Source of the DNA: Azospirillum sp. TSH100
GTDB lineage: Bacteria > Pseudomonadota > Alphaproteobacteria > Azospirillales > Azospirillaceae
Direction: 5' to 3'
DNA length: 64,000 nt
Assembly: GCF_004923295.1 (NCBI RefSeq)
Contig: NZ_CP039637.1
Location: 496,001 to 560,000 of the forward strand
Every line of letters begins with the position of its first letter. Within the stretch, counting starts at the first letter, position 1. Positions 51,882 through 61,222 of the stretch are shown here, one piece after another. Position numbers and translations under genes: made by a program. Below the pieces are notes generated by a model, which was not told the DNA's origin, made no database searches, and saw only the letters and a list, made by a program, of their open reading frames with translations.

Positions 51882-53519
51882 ATGCCGAAGATGATGCTGC
51901 ACCGTGCCGAGGCGCGGGCCGCGCTTGCCCGTGGGGTGGGCAAGCTGGCGCTGGCGGTGCGTGGCACGCTGGGGCCTAAGGGGACCAACGCGATCATCGA
52001 CCGTCCCATCGGCACGCCGATGATCTCCCGCGACGGCGTCAGCATCGCCGCCGAAATCGAATTGCCCTGCCGTTTCGAGAATATGGGCGCCCAGGTGGTG
52101 CGCGAGGTCTCGAAACAGACCAACGACGTGGCTGGCGACGGCACCACCACCGCCACCGTGCTGGCCGACGCGCTGATCCAGGACGGCGTCGCCGTGCTGG
52201 CGGACGGGCATGGCTCGGTCGAACTCGTCGAGGGGATGGAGCGGGCCTGCGGCTTCGTCGTCGATCAGCTTCGCCATATGGCCCGTCCGCTGGATGGCCA
52301 TCCCCGGCTGGAGCAGGTGGCGACCGTCGCAGCGACCGATCCGGTGCTCGGCCGGCTGGTGGCGGATGCCCTGCGCCGGGTCGGGATGGAAGGGGTGATC
52401 GACATCGAATACGGCCAGCCGGGCGCGCCGACGGCGCTGCATGTGCTGGAGGGCATGGTGCTGGACCGCGGCTTCCTGTCCCACCACATGGCGACCGAGC
52501 CGACCGGCCAGACCGCGGTGCTGGAGTGGCCCCGCATCCTGATGACCGATCATAAAATCACCGATCCGGAACCGGTCCTGCGCCTGATCGGGCGGATTGA
52601 CGACGAGCGCCCGCTGCTGGTCATCGCCGACAGCGTTGCGCCGGAGGTCGTGGCGGCACTGATGGCCTTGCGCCGCGACGGGCGCGCCACGGTGGTGGCG
52701 ATCAATCCCCCGGAATTCGGCCACTGGCGTCAGGCGACGATGGAGGACATCGCGATCCTGACCGGCGGGCGCGTGATTGCACGCGATCTGGGCGGTCGCC
52801 TCGATAGTGTGACGGCTGCGGATCTGGGGGGCGCCGGCCGCATCGAGGTGTCCGCCGGCCGCACCACAATCCTGCGCGGCCATGGCGATCCTGATGCGCT
52901 CGCTGCCCGCCGCGCCCTGGTGCAGCGCCAGTGGGAGGAGGCGCCCCCCAACATCGAGCGGGACAAGCTGTCCCAGCGGCTGGCGAAGCTGACGCACGGC
53001 ACCGCCCTGATCGAGGTCGGCGGCGCCACGCCGGTGGAACAGAAACGCACCGCCCAGCTTCTGGAGGATTCGCTGGCCGCCGCCCGTGCCGCGCTGGCCG
53101 ACGGGGTGGTTCCCGGCGGCGGCACCGCGCTGGCCCGCATCGCCCCGCTGCTCGACCGGCTGGCCGCAGATGTGGGGGAGGGCGAGAAGGCCGGGGTAAG
53201 GCTGGTGCAGCGGGCAATGCTCCAGCCCCTGGTCTGCATCGCCGAGAATGGCGGGCTGGACGGGGCCGGTGTCGCCGCCCGGATCACCGAACTTCCCGAC
53301 GGATCCGGCTTCGATGCCCGCACCGGCCGGTTCGGCGATCTGTTCGCCGCGGGGATCATCGATCCGGTCAAGGTCACCACGCTGGCATTGCTGAACGCGG
53401 TGTCGGTCGCCAAGCTGGTGCTGACCACCCATACCCTGATCGCCGACATCCCCGACGATGTCGATCCCACCGCCGGCCCGGCCCGCGGCGGTGGAATGGA
53501 GCGCTATGGGCGGACCTGA
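51882..53519 (+). CDS. GroEL-like chaperonin dedicated to the monooxygenase (MimG-type)
   Basis: A 545-residue group I chaperonin of unusual sequence. ATPase residues are kept: GPKGTNAIIDRP with the equatorial loop, the catalytic Asp of GDGTTTATVL, and the later Asp before AALADGVVPGGGTAL. The apical domain diverges from housekeeping GroEL, and the tail is a short GGGMERYGRT. There is no groES beside it. In mycobacteria a GroEL-like protein from the mim locus is required for soluble MimA; this is the likely role here. The ATG at 51882 with GGGAGG upstream is preferred to one at 51864 that overlaps that ribosome site. Confidence 0.9.
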   Translation: MPKMMLHRAEARAALARGVGKLALAVRGTLGPKGTNAIIDRPIGTPMISRDGVSIAAEIELPCRFENMGAQVVREVSKQTNDVAGDGTTTATVLADALIQDGVAVLADGHGSVELVEGMERACGFVVDQLRHMARPLDGHPRLEQVATVAATDPVLGRLVADALRRVGMEGVIDIEYGQPGAPTALHVLEGMVLDRGFLSHHMATEPTGQTAVLEWPRILMTDHKITDPEPVLRLIGRIDDERPLLVIADSVAPEVVAALMALRRDGRATVVAINPPEFGHWRQATMEDIAILTGGRVIARDLGGRLDSVTAADLGGAGRIEVSAGRTTILRGHGDPDALAARRALVQRQWEEAPPNIERDKLSQRLAKLTHGTALIEVGGATPVEQKRTAQLLEDSLAAARAALADGVVPGGGTALARIAPLLDRLAADVGEGEKAGVRLVQRAMLQPLVCIAENGGLDGAGVAARITELPDGSGFDARTGRFGDLFAAGIIDPVKVTTLALLNAVSVAKLVLTTHTLIADIPDDVDPTAGPARGGGMERYGRT

Positions 53520-53783
53520 TCCCGCCCGGCCGCAAAACCTCACCTCCACCTTCGGGGAGAAAGGCAGGAAAAAAGCCATAGAGTAATCCGCTACTACCGC
53601 TCCCGCCTCGGTTCGGCTTATGTGTACTATACAAACAATCATTGGCGCGGAGGAATGCCGGGCGAATCTCCGCATCCCTGTCCAGACTGACTCTGGTCCT
53701 GAAGGGCTTTGACCAAAACACAATCGGTGCTGGGAACAGCATCAAAGACACCGGGCAAAAACGCCGGGAAGTAGGGAGGGAGC

Positions 53784-55889
53784 ATGTTGTCCAACGAACG
53801 GGCTGGCATCGGCCGTCTGGCCGTTGCACCGTCCGCACCGGCGTTCCACGCGCTGGTGGATGGTGAAACGGCCACGATGAAAGCGTGGGAGGATTTCGTT
53901 TCCGGCTCGCGGCGGGACAATCTGCCGGTCCGCGACGTCGTCATCCGATCCTGGGCGCGATGTCAGAGCTTTCTGGTCGACGCGCGGGCGGACGCCGCCC
54001 CGGTGGTCGGCGGCGACCACATCGAAGCCCTGCGCCGCGACAACCGCGACCTGCTTCAGGCGGCGGCCTCGACCCTGGCGGAGGCGGCGGACCTGCTGGC
54101 CGGAACGCGGACGGTCATGCTCATCACCGATGCCAACGGCATAGTGCTGGAAGCCGCCGGCGACCGCGCCACGCTGAACGCGGCACGCGACATCAGTCTG
54201 GCCTGCGGCGGCCAGTGGGGCGAAAGCTGTGCCGGGACCAACGGCATCGGCACGGCGCTCGCCTCAAAGCAGCCGGTGCTGGTCCAGGCGGCGGAGCATT
54301 ACTGTGCCGGTATCAAGGGGTGGAGCTGCGCCGGGGCGCCGATCCACGACCCGGTCGACGGATCGGTCGTCGGTCTGCTCGACATCTCCGGCCTGAAGCA
54401 GAGCTTCAGCGGACAGGCGCTGGCCCTGGCCGTGGTCGCCGCCCGGCAGGTCGAATGGAATCTCGCCCGCCAGACGGAGGCCGAACATGTGCGGCTTCTG
54501 GAGGCCTGTCTGGAGGACAGCCAGAGATATGCCGGCGAGGGGCTGATAGCCCTCGATGCCCGAGGGCGTCTTCTCTATGCGAGCCGCAAGGCGGCGCATC
54601 TGCTGAAGGCCACCCTGGGATCCGACCTGCCGCAGTTGAGCCGTGGGACGAGGCTGCCTATTCCGGGAATGGGGGGGGATGCCGGGGGCAGGGCGGAGGG
54701 CCGACTGCCGGTTCCGGCCGACTGGGTCCGGCCGCTGATGCTGGATGGAGAACGTCGGGGGACACTGCTGGTCATTCCCACCGCCGCATCGGCCCGCCCA
54801 TCGGCCGGGCGCCGTGCCGTGCCGGACGAATCCGATCACAGCCGCTGCCGCTTCGCCGACATCGTGGGGGACAGCGACAGCCTGCGCGCCGTGATCGGAC
54901 AGGGGGAACGTCTGGCGCCGCTGCCGGTGCCCATCCTGATCGAGGGGGAGACCGGGGTCGGCAAGGAACTGTTCGCGCGTGCCGTCCATGGTCACGGCGC
55001 GGCGGCCGGCGGTCCCTTCGTGCCGTTCAATTGCGGGGCCGTCTCGCGCGAGATGCTGGGCAGCGAGCTGTTCGGCTATGTGCGTGGCGCCTTCACCGGC
55101 GCGGCGGCGGAGGGGCGGATCGGCCGATTCGAGCTGGCGGACGGCGGCACGCTGTGTCTGGACGAGATCGGCGAATTGCCGCTCGACCTCCAACCCTATC
55201 TGCTGCGGGTGCTGGAGGAGGGCGTGCTGTACCGCATCGGCGACAATGTCCCGCGCCGGGTGTCGGTGCGGCTGCTCGCCATGACCAACCGGAATTTGCG
55301 CCAGGAGGTCGCCGCCGGCCGCTTCCGCCGCGACCTCTATCACCGCCTCGCCGTTACGGCGCTGCGGGTGCCGCCCTTGCGGGAACGGCATGGTGATGTT
55401 CCGCGCCTGATCTCCCATTTCAACGGCCTGCTGTCTGAGCGGCATGGCCGGGCGCCCGTCCGCTTCACCGCGGAGGCGCTGGAACTGCTGCAACGTTATG
55501 GCTGGCCGGGCAATGTCCGGGAACTGCGCAATGCGGTCGAGCGCGCGGTCCTGCTGTCCACCAGCGGGCTTGTCGGTATCGACGACCTGCCGGACGAGGT
55601 GCGCGACGCCTGCGGCTGCGTGGGGGCGGAGGTGGGAACAGGGGTGAGTGCAGAGGGCTGGCCGCTGCTGGCATCGCCGCCCCTGCCCGTCATGTCGCTG
55701 ACGGTTACCGAACAGCGCGCCATCGAGGACGTGATCGCGGCGACCGGCGGGAACCTGTCGGATGCGGCGGCGGCCCTGGGCATTTCGCGCAGCACGCTGT
55801 ACCGCAAGATGAGCCAGCATGGCATCGAGCGCACGACAGCCAGACGCATGGCCACCAAGAGCATGGCGGCCAGAAGCACGGCGGCCTGA
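53784..55889 (+). CDS. AcoR/MimR-like sigma54-dependent activator
   Basis: A 701-residue regulator: N-terminal GAF-type sensor (about residues 85-230, [14 protein letters not shown] and [22 protein letters not shown] are typical of AcoR), AAA+ domain (about 355-590; [14 protein letters not shown] in full, [13 protein letters not shown]), and a C-terminal Fis-type HTH (about 650-685, [16 protein letters not shown]). AcoR-type proteins sense small oxygenated molecules such as acetoin, or phenol/acetone in mim systems. It probably activates both divergent sigma54 promoters near 47 kb. GGGAGG precedes the ATG. Confidence 0.9.
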   Translation: MLSNERAGIGRLAVAPSAPAFHALVDGETATMKAWEDFVSGSRRDNLPVRDVVIRSWARCQSFLVDARADAAPVVGGDHIEALRRDNRDLLQAAASTLAEAADLLAGTRTVMLITDANGIVLEAAGDRATLNAARDISLACGGQWGESCAGTNGIGTALASKQPVLVQAAEHYCAGIKGWSCAGAPIHDPVDGSVVGLLDISGLKQSFSGQALALAVVAARQVEWNLARQTEAEHVRLLEACLEDSQRYAGEGLIALDARGRLLYASRKAAHLLKATLGSDLPQLSRGTRLPIPGMGGDAGGRAEGRLPVPADWVRPLMLDGERRGTLLVIPTAASARPSAGRRAVPDESDHSRCRFADIVGDSDSLRAVIGQGERLAPLPVPILIEGETGVGKELFARAVHGHGAAAGGPFVPFNCGAVSREMLGSELFGYVRGAFTGAAAEGRIGRFELADGGTLCLDEIGELPLDLQPYLLRVLEEGVLYRIGDNVPRRVSVRLLAMTNRNLRQEVAAGRFRRDLYHRLAVTALRVPPLRERHGDVPRLISHFNGLLSERHGRAPVRFTAEALELLQRYGWPGNVRELRNAVERAVLLSTSGLVGIDDLPDEVRDACGCVGAEVGTGVSAEGWPLLASPPLPVMSLTVTEQRAIEDVIAATGGNLSDAAAALGISRSTLYRKMSQHGIERTTARRMATKSMAARSTAA

Positions 55890-55931
55890 AAGCCGGATCA
55901 GGGGAAAAAGGGACCAGGGAAAGGGTGGCGC

Positions 55932-56312
55932 ATGTGCCAGATTTTCGTCAACACCGATCCGATCCTGTATGAGGCGCGGTCACGCTCGGTGCGCATCCAC
56001 GGCATGGTCACCAGCATCCGTCTTGAGAACCTGTTCTGGAACGTCCTCGCCGACATCGCCGCGGATCAGGGGACCACGACGAACCGCCTGATCCTGTCAC
56101 TGTACGACGAGGTGATGGAGGCGCATGGGGCGGTTCAGAACCTCGCATCCTTCCTGCGCGTGAGTTGTGTCCGCTATCTGTCGATGAAGCCGCATAAGTC
56201 GCTGCCAGCGAAGGTAGCCGAAACCCCGGACGGTTCCGAGCCATCCTTGATCGGTGACAGCACATCCGTCGTTTCACTCTGGCGGGATGGCCGTCAATCC
56301 GACAGGCCATGA
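55932..56312 (+). CDS. Ribbon-helix-helix domain protein (RHH_4 type)
   Basis: A 126-residue protein with a central RHH_4 domain (about residues 17-85; RSVRIHGMVTSIRLENLFW and the FLRVSCVRYL helix), of a kind widespread in Rhodospirillales and other Alphaproteobacteria. It probably binds DNA as a dimer, but no target is known. The C-terminal 40 residues look disordered. It follows the AcoR-like gene by 42 bp and may be co-transcribed. Confidence 0.75.
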   Translation: MCQIFVNTDPILYEARSRSVRIHGMVTSIRLENLFWNVLADIAADQGTTTNRLILSLYDEVMEAHGAVQNLASFLRVSCVRYLSMKPHKSLPAKVAETPDGSEPSLIGDSTSVVSLWRDGRQSDRP

Positions 56313-56335
56313 AGCCATGGCGTTGCCCTAGGATT

Positions 56336-56371
56336 CCTGACCGGCCGTGGCGGCATCCCCGGTCGGTCAGG
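56336..56371. terminator. Hairpin between convergent RHH and agmatinase-family genes
   Basis: Arms 56336-56347 and 56360-56371 pair over 12 bp (one G-U) with a 12-nt loop between the two stop codons. No T-run. Confidence 0.55.
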
Positions 56372-56385
56372 GGTCTCGGCAATGA

Positions 56386-57444
56386 TCAGCGCGCCTGCCG
56401 ACGGTTCCGCAGGGCGCGGGTGGCGAGGCACAGCTCCTCGAACAGGATCTGCGCGCCGACCTGGGCGGTGTTGCTGGTCGGGTCATATTGCGGCGCCACC
56501 TCCACCACGTCGGCACCGACGACATCCAGCCCGTCCAGACCGCGCAGGATCGCCAGAGCCTCGCGCGAGGTCAGGCCACCCACCTCCGGCGTGCCGGTGC
56601 CGGGCGCATAGACCGGATCGAGGCAATCGACGTCGAAGGAGACATAGACCGGGCCGTCGCCGACCACCTCGCGGGCTTTCGCGATGACCGCCTTGACGCC
56701 CATCTCCTCGACATCCTCGGCGTGTAGCACGGTCATGCCGGACTCGTAGGAGAATTCCCAGAAGAACTCGGCGCTGCCGCGGATGCCGATCTGGATGGTG
56801 CGGTCCGGATCCAGCACGCCGTCGAGCACCGCCGTGCGGAACGGACCGCTGTGGTGGAAGCGGGCGCCGTCGCCGACCCCGCTGGTGTCGCAATGGGCGT
56901 CGAAATGCACCAGGCCGACCGGCCGGTCGCGGCCCAGGCTCTTCAGGATCGAGCCGGTGATCGAATGGTCGCCGCCGACCGACAGCGGGACGACGCCGGC
57001 ATCGGCCAGCCGGGCATAGAAGGCCTGGATGTCGAGATGGCAGCTGTCGTGGCTGAGATAGTTGCCGAAGGGGACGTCGCCGATGTCGGCGATCTCCACC
57101 AGGGTGGACGGCGCCAGCTTCAGCACATGGTCGTAGGGACCGATGCGGTCGGTGTTGCGCAGCGCCCGCGGTCCGAAGCGGGAGCCGGCCCGGTTGGTCA
57201 CACCAAGGTCGAGCGGCACCCCGACCAGGGCGATGTCCAGCCCGCCGAAGTCCGGCAGCGCCGCCAGATCGGTGCGCAGCGGCGCATCCAGCAGGGTTCC
57301 GGCATCGCAATAGGGCTGGCGCGGCGCCTCGGCCCCGCGGAAAACCGCTTCGGCCACCTGCCGGAACTGCGGATCGAAGAAATCGGCCGGCGAGGCGGTG
57401 CCGTAGCGTTCGCGCAGGCGCGCCAGTTTCACAGTGTCAACCAT
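56386..57444 (-). CDS. Agmatinase/guanidinobutyrase-family ureohydrolase
   Basis: A 352-residue enzyme of the arginase fold with both manganese-binding motifs: VGGDHSI (about residue 155), HFDAHCD (about 180) and SFDVDCLDP (about 268-276). It hydrolyses a guanidino group to urea and an amine. Agmatinase (giving putrescine) and 4-guanidinobutyrase (giving GABA) cannot be told apart by eye; HCDT in place of the usual HTDT of SpeB points slightly away from E. coli agmatinase. It follows the amine oxidase gene by 23 bp in a leftward operon with TetR. Confidence 0.88.
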   Translation of the reverse strand: MVDTVKLARLRERYGTASPADFFDPQFRQVAEAVFRGAEAPRQPYCDAGTLLDAPLRTDLAALPDFGGLDIALVGVPLDLGVTNRAGSRFGPRALRNTDRIGPYDHVLKLAPSTLVEIADIGDVPFGNYLSHDSCHLDIQAFYARLADAGVVPLSVGGDHSITGSILKSLGRDRPVGLVHFDAHCDTSGVGDGARFHHSGPFRTAVLDGVLDPDRTIQIGIRGSAEFFWEFSYESGMTVLHAEDVEEMGVKAVIAKAREVVGDGPVYVSFDVDCLDPVYAPGTGTPEVGGLTSREALAILRGLDGLDVVGADVVEVAPQYDPTSNTAQVGAQILFEELCLATRALRNRRQAR

Positions 57445-57467
57445 GTCGCAAACTCCCTTCCTTGCCG

Positions 57468-58859
57468 TCAGGCTGTCGCCAGCGCGGTCACGATCTCGCC
57501 GGCGACGCGCTCGCCGGATCGGATGGCGCCGTCCATATAGCCCTGCCAGCGGGCGGCGGTTTCGGTGCCGGCCCAGTGGATGAGGCCGCAGGGAGCGGTC
57601 AGCGCCGGGCCGAGACGGGTCCAGACGCCGGGAACCATGAAGCCGGCATAGCCGCCGCGCGAATATTCCTCCTCCAGCCAGGACTGCTCGATGAATTCGC
57701 GAACCTCAAGCGCGCGCGGGCCGAACAGCCGCGCCAGGGCGTCGAGCACGGCGGTCCGCCGCTCCCCGGTGCTGCGGCCGGTCCACTCCTTGGCGTCGTC
57801 GCCCTCGATGAAGCAGACCAGGACGCCCGGCAGGCCGGATGGCGGCGAGTTGTCGTAGGTCAGGCTGATCGGGCCATCCTGGTTGACCGCCATGCCCGAC
57901 AGCCCGTCCTCGCGCCAGAAGGGCGTGTCGTAGAAGCACTGGATCTTGATGCAGGCGCCCATCGGCATGCGCTGGGTCAGGTGGTCGCGCTGGCCGGGCA
58001 GGGCGGGGCTGTAGCGCAGGCGGCCGGCCAGCGCCGGGGGAAGGGTGACGATCACCCGGTCGGCGCGCAGGCTGCCGCCGGCATGCTCTATGGTGACGCC
58101 GCTGCCGTCCTGGGTGATGGCGGTGACCGGACAGTTGAAGCGGATGTCGTCGCGCAGGCTGTCGGCCAGCCGTTCGGCCAGTTGCTGGGCACCCTTGGTG
58201 AAGCGCCGCTCCTGCGCGCCGCCGGACATGCTGATCAGGCTGGCCAGCCCACCGCCGGCCTTGATGTAGACCATCACATGCAGCATCGACAGCTCGCGGG
58301 CATCGGCGGCCAGCACCGAATTGGCCAGGAAGCACATCCAGAAGGCGGCCTCCGGCGTGTTGGCGGTGCGGACGATCCACTGCTCGAAGGTGATGCTGTC
58401 CAGTTCGCCGGCATTGGGCGTCTCCCACGGGCGCTCGGCATCAGCGGTCGCCGCCAGCGCATCGAGCGCGCCGAAGATTGCCTCGGTATCCGCGAGGCCG
58501 GCCGGCTCGTGCGGAGGCAGCAGGCCGGCGAAGCGCATCAGCTTGCCGTCATAAAGGCAGAGATTCTCGCCCGCCTCGTAGGAGGGAAAGGTTTCGACCC
58601 CCAGTTCCTCGGCCAGCGCGATGACGCGATCCTGGCCCGGACCGATCCACTGGCCGCCGACATCCACCGGCGTGCCGTCCGTCGCCAACTTGGTGTTGAT
58701 GCGTCCGCCGACCCGGTCGCGGGCTTCCAGGACGGTGACGCGGTGGCCGGCGGCCTTCAGGGCGCGGGCGGCGGTCAGTCCGGCGAAGCCGGCACCGATG
58801 ACGGCGACATGACCAATGGATGCTTGACGGGATGCGGTGTGGATCGGGGAGTTGCCCAT
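57468..58859 (-). CDS. Flavin-containing amine oxidase
   Basis: A 463-residue oxidase of the MAO/putrescine-oxidase family. FAD motif VAVIGAGFAGLTAARALKA (about residues 18-36) with the RVGGRI segment after it, and the C-terminal IHWAGTETAARWQGYMDGAI. The cysteine that holds FAD covalently in human MAO is absent (SRGGYAG instead), as in bacterial putrescine oxidase, so the cofactor is probably non-covalent. It would convert a primary amine to aldehyde, ammonia and hydrogen peroxide. With the ureohydrolase and the aldehyde dehydrogenase it suggests agmatine or putrescine breakdown. Confidence 0.87.
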   Translation of the reverse strand: MGNSPIHTASRQASIGHVAVIGAGFAGLTAARALKAAGHRVTVLEARDRVGGRINTKLATDGTPVDVGGQWIGPGQDRVIALAEELGVETFPSYEAGENLCLYDGKLMRFAGLLPPHEPAGLADTEAIFGALDALAATADAERPWETPNAGELDSITFEQWIVRTANTPEAAFWMCFLANSVLAADARELSMLHVMVYIKAGGGLASLISMSGGAQERRFTKGAQQLAERLADSLRDDIRFNCPVTAITQDGSGVTIEHAGGSLRADRVIVTLPPALAGRLRYSPALPGQRDHLTQRMPMGACIKIQCFYDTPFWREDGLSGMAVNQDGPISLTYDNSPPSGLPGVLVCFIEGDDAKEWTGRSTGERRTAVLDALARLFGPRALEVREFIEQSWLEEEYSRGGYAGFMVPGVWTRLGPALTAPCGLIHWAGTETAARWQGYMDGAIRSGERVAGEIVTALATA

Positions 58860-58886
58860 GGTGTCTCCGAAGGATTCGCGGGTTTG

Positions 58887-59480
58887 TCAGAGATACATGC
58901 GTTGGGCCGCGACGATCAGATTCTGGATTTGCTGTCTGGCCCGCGGCGTGTTGGCGGTGGCGAGCCACTGGAGGACGGTGCCGACGAAACCGGTGAAGAT
59001 GAAATTCGCCAGGGCGTCGAGGTCGATGTCCAGTGAGCCGGTGGTGATCTCGGTGGAGGAGGCGAGCGCGTCCCGGTACAGCAGCAGAAGCTCCTCGTAC
59101 TTCTTCTTCCCCATCCATTCCGACCCGGCGGTCGTCAGGGCGTAGAGCGTCAGGTCGTAGAGCGTCAGCTGTTCTTCCGGTGCGCGCTGAACCTCGCCCC
59201 AGATGAAGGTCAGCAGATGGTCGATCCGGTCCCGCAGAGGTTCCGGCCTGGAAAAAGCCATGTCCAGATCCTGCCGGTAGCGCGCGGTCAGATGGCCGAG
59301 CACGCTGAGCAGGATCGTTTCCTTGCTTTCGAACTGGTAATGCAGGGTCGCGAGATTGATTCCCGCTTCCGCCGCGATCTTGCGCGTGGTGGCGCCATGC
59401 ACACCCTCCTTGGCGATGACGGCGATCGCCGCCTGCAGGATGGTTTCGCGCTTGGCCTCACTCTTCGCTCTCCGTAACAC
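58887..59480 (-). CDS. TetR-family repressor
   Basis: A 197-residue regulator with an N-terminal HTH (residues 10-55; ATTRKIAAEAGINLATLHYQF) and a helical ligand domain. It is the first of a leftward trio (TetR, amine oxidase, ureohydrolase) with 27-bp spacing. The 14-bp sequence AGGTCAAATGACTA lies 95 bp before its start and a related perfect dyad lies in the amidase/MFS gap, so it likely controls the whole cluster and responds to an amine or its oxidation product. Confidence 0.87.
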   Translation of the reverse strand: MLRRAKSEAKRETILQAAIAVIAKEGVHGATTRKIAAEAGINLATLHYQFESKETILLSVLGHLTARYRQDLDMAFSRPEPLRDRIDHLLTFIWGEVQRAPEEQLTLYDLTLYALTTAGSEWMGKKKYEELLLLYRDALASSTEITTGSLDIDLDALANFIFTGFVGTVLQWLATANTPRARQQIQNLIVAAQRMYL

Positions 59481-59574
59481 CTTCGGTTTCCTCCTTGGTC
59501 GACGCGGGCTGCGCGCGGGAAACGCGCGCAGGACCGGGCATTCCGGCGCGGTCGGCCGGCAGGGAACCGAAACT

Positions 59575-59588
59575 AGGTCAAATGACTA
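59575..59588. promoter_or_regulatory. Candidate TetR operator upstream of tetR
   Basis: AGGTCAAATGACTA matches TGGTCAAACGACCA at 61209 in 11 of 14 positions with the same GGTC-AAAY-GAC core. It lies between the amidase stop and the TetR start. Confidence 0.5.
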
Positions 59589-59602
59589 GTTCGTGCCAGG
59601 AT

Positions 59603-61042
59603 TTATCGGGGGGCGCTTCGCCCCTTCGGGTCGATCGGCAGGATCGGACCGATGCGTCTGCCAAGCACTTCGGCCGCGGTCAGGCAAAGCCCGTCGCGGA
59701 ACCGGGCGCCCACCAGCTGGATGCCGACCGGCAGCGGCGCGCGCACCACCGGGACCGAGATCGCCGGCACGCCGAGGAAGGCGGTGACGCAGCAGGGGCT
59801 GTGCGCCCGCAGGATCTCCAGCGCCTCGCCCTCGCCGACGGTGTCGTGGCCGACCGGGAAGGGCATGGCCCAGGCCGTCGGCAGCAGCAGCAGCGGATAC
59901 CGCTCGAAGAACAGCTGCCAGGCCCGCTGGTGGGTGGCGCGGGCGGTGAAGCCGGCCAGCATCTCCTCGGCCGACAGGCGTGGCGACAGGGTGGCGGTCA
60001 GCGCCTGCGACCGGCGCAGCGGCTCGTCGGCGAGCGCCATCGCCTGCTGCATCGCCGGGCCCTGCATCTCGGTGCCCAGCATCGCCATCCACAATTGGGC
60101 GATCTCGGCGAAGCCGGGCGGTGCAGCCTCCTCCACGGCATAGCCGGAGTCGCTCAACCAGTCGCCGGCCAGCCGCAGCGCGTCGCCCACGGCGGGGTCG
60201 ATGGCATAGTCCGGCGCCCCGGTGAACAGGGCGACGCGGACCTTGGCATCGTCGCCCTCCATCGCCAGCGGCGCCGGCACCCACAGCGGATCGCGAGGGT
60301 CGCGCACCGCCATCGTCTCCAACCCCAGGCGGATGTCGCGCACCGAGCGGGCCAGAACGCCCTGGGAGGAGCCGATCTGGAGGCAGAGCGAGCGCTCGCC
60401 CTTGCCGGTCGGGTTGAAGGCGGGAACCCGGCCGGTGGTCGGGCGCATACCGTAGATGCCGCAGGCGCTGGCGGGCAGCCGGGCCGAGCCGGCCAGATCA
60501 TTGCCATGGGCCAGCGGACCGATGCCGGTGGCGACCGCTGCGGCGGCCCCGCCGCTGGAGCCGCCGACATTGCGGGCGGGATCCCAGGGGTTGAGGGTCA
60601 GGCCATGCGGCTCGTTGTCGGTGAACCAGCGCACGGAAAAGGGCGGCGCGTTGGTCCGGCCGATGAAGACGGCGCCGGCCTTGCGCCAGTTGGCGACCGG
60701 CGGGCTGTCGGTCTCGGCGATCAGGTCAGTGAAGGCCGACACGCCGTTGGTGGTTGCGACGCCGGCCTGATCGACATTGATCTTGGTGGTGACCGGCACG
60801 CCGTGCAGCGGGGCGAGCGCCTCGCCGGTCTCCGCCAGCCGGTCGGCCCGTTCGGCCTCTGCCAGCGCGCCGGCGCTGAGATCGCCCACCATGGCGTTGA
60901 TCGCCGGATTTATGGCGTCCAGCCGCTCCAGACAGCTCCGCGTGGCGTCGAGCGCCGACAGCTCCCGCCGGGCGATCCGAGCGGCGAGGTCCGTGGCGTC
61001 CATCTGCCAGGGAGCCGGCGGTCCAGTCCTCTCGTCAGTCAT
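59603..61042 (-). CDS. Amidase signature-family hydrolase
   Basis: A 479-residue amidase with the Ser-Ser-Lys triad: Lys in VTTKINVDQ (about residue 84), the NVGGSSGGAAAA loop (about 158-169) and the nucleophile in GNDLAGSARL (about 184; usually GSDTGGS, here with Ala for the first Gly). It hydrolyses an amide to acid and ammonia. In the context of a flavin amine oxidase and a guanidino hydrolase it could act on 4-guanidinobutyramide or a similar amide; that is inference. Divergent from the MFS gene. Confidence 0.85.
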   Translation of the reverse strand: MTDERTGPPAPWQMDATDLAARIARRELSALDATRSCLERLDAINPAINAMVGDLSAGALAEAERADRLAETGEALAPLHGVPVTTKINVDQAGVATTNGVSAFTDLIAETDSPPVANWRKAGAVFIGRTNAPPFSVRWFTDNEPHGLTLNPWDPARNVGGSSGGAAAAVATGIGPLAHGNDLAGSARLPASACGIYGMRPTTGRVPAFNPTGKGERSLCLQIGSSQGVLARSVRDIRLGLETMAVRDPRDPLWVPAPLAMEGDDAKVRVALFTGAPDYAIDPAVGDALRLAGDWLSDSGYAVEEAAPPGFAEIAQLWMAMLGTEMQGPAMQQAMALADEPLRRSQALTATLSPRLSAEEMLAGFTARATHQRAWQLFFERYPLLLLPTAWAMPFPVGHDTVGEGEALEILRAHSPCCVTAFLGVPAISVPVVRAPLPVGIQLVGARFRDGLCLTAAEVLGRRIGPILPIDPKGRSAPR

Positions 61043-61194
61043 GTTCGTGAATCCCTTGTCGATCCGCCCGTTTGCCGGGCCGCCTGCCTGTCAGATCCCC
61101 GGAACCGCCGGGGGATGCGCGTCCAGCTCGAAGACCGGGAGGCGCCATTTTTTGTTCATGTTTCGCTTGACACCGATAGCACCCCCTCTGCATG

Positions 61195-61222
61195 TTGGTC
61201 AAACGATTTGGTCAAACGACCA
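61195..61222. promoter_or_regulatory. Candidate TetR operators between amidase and MFS genes
   Basis: TTGGTCAAACGA occurs twice 13 bp apart (61195-61206, 61208-61219), and the second copy is part of the perfect dyad TGGTCAAACGACCA (61209-61222). The same core lies upstream of tetR. Confidence 0.6.

Noticed and set aside
49163-52156. A 997-codon frame antisense to mimB, mimC, mimD and the chaperonin gene
   Set aside because: Opposite-strand genes have catalytic motifs and ribosome sites; this frame has neither.
53643-53658. TGGCGC...ATGC upstream of the AcoR-like gene as a sigma54 promoter
   Set aside because: The GC lies one base out of register and the -24 box is imperfect.
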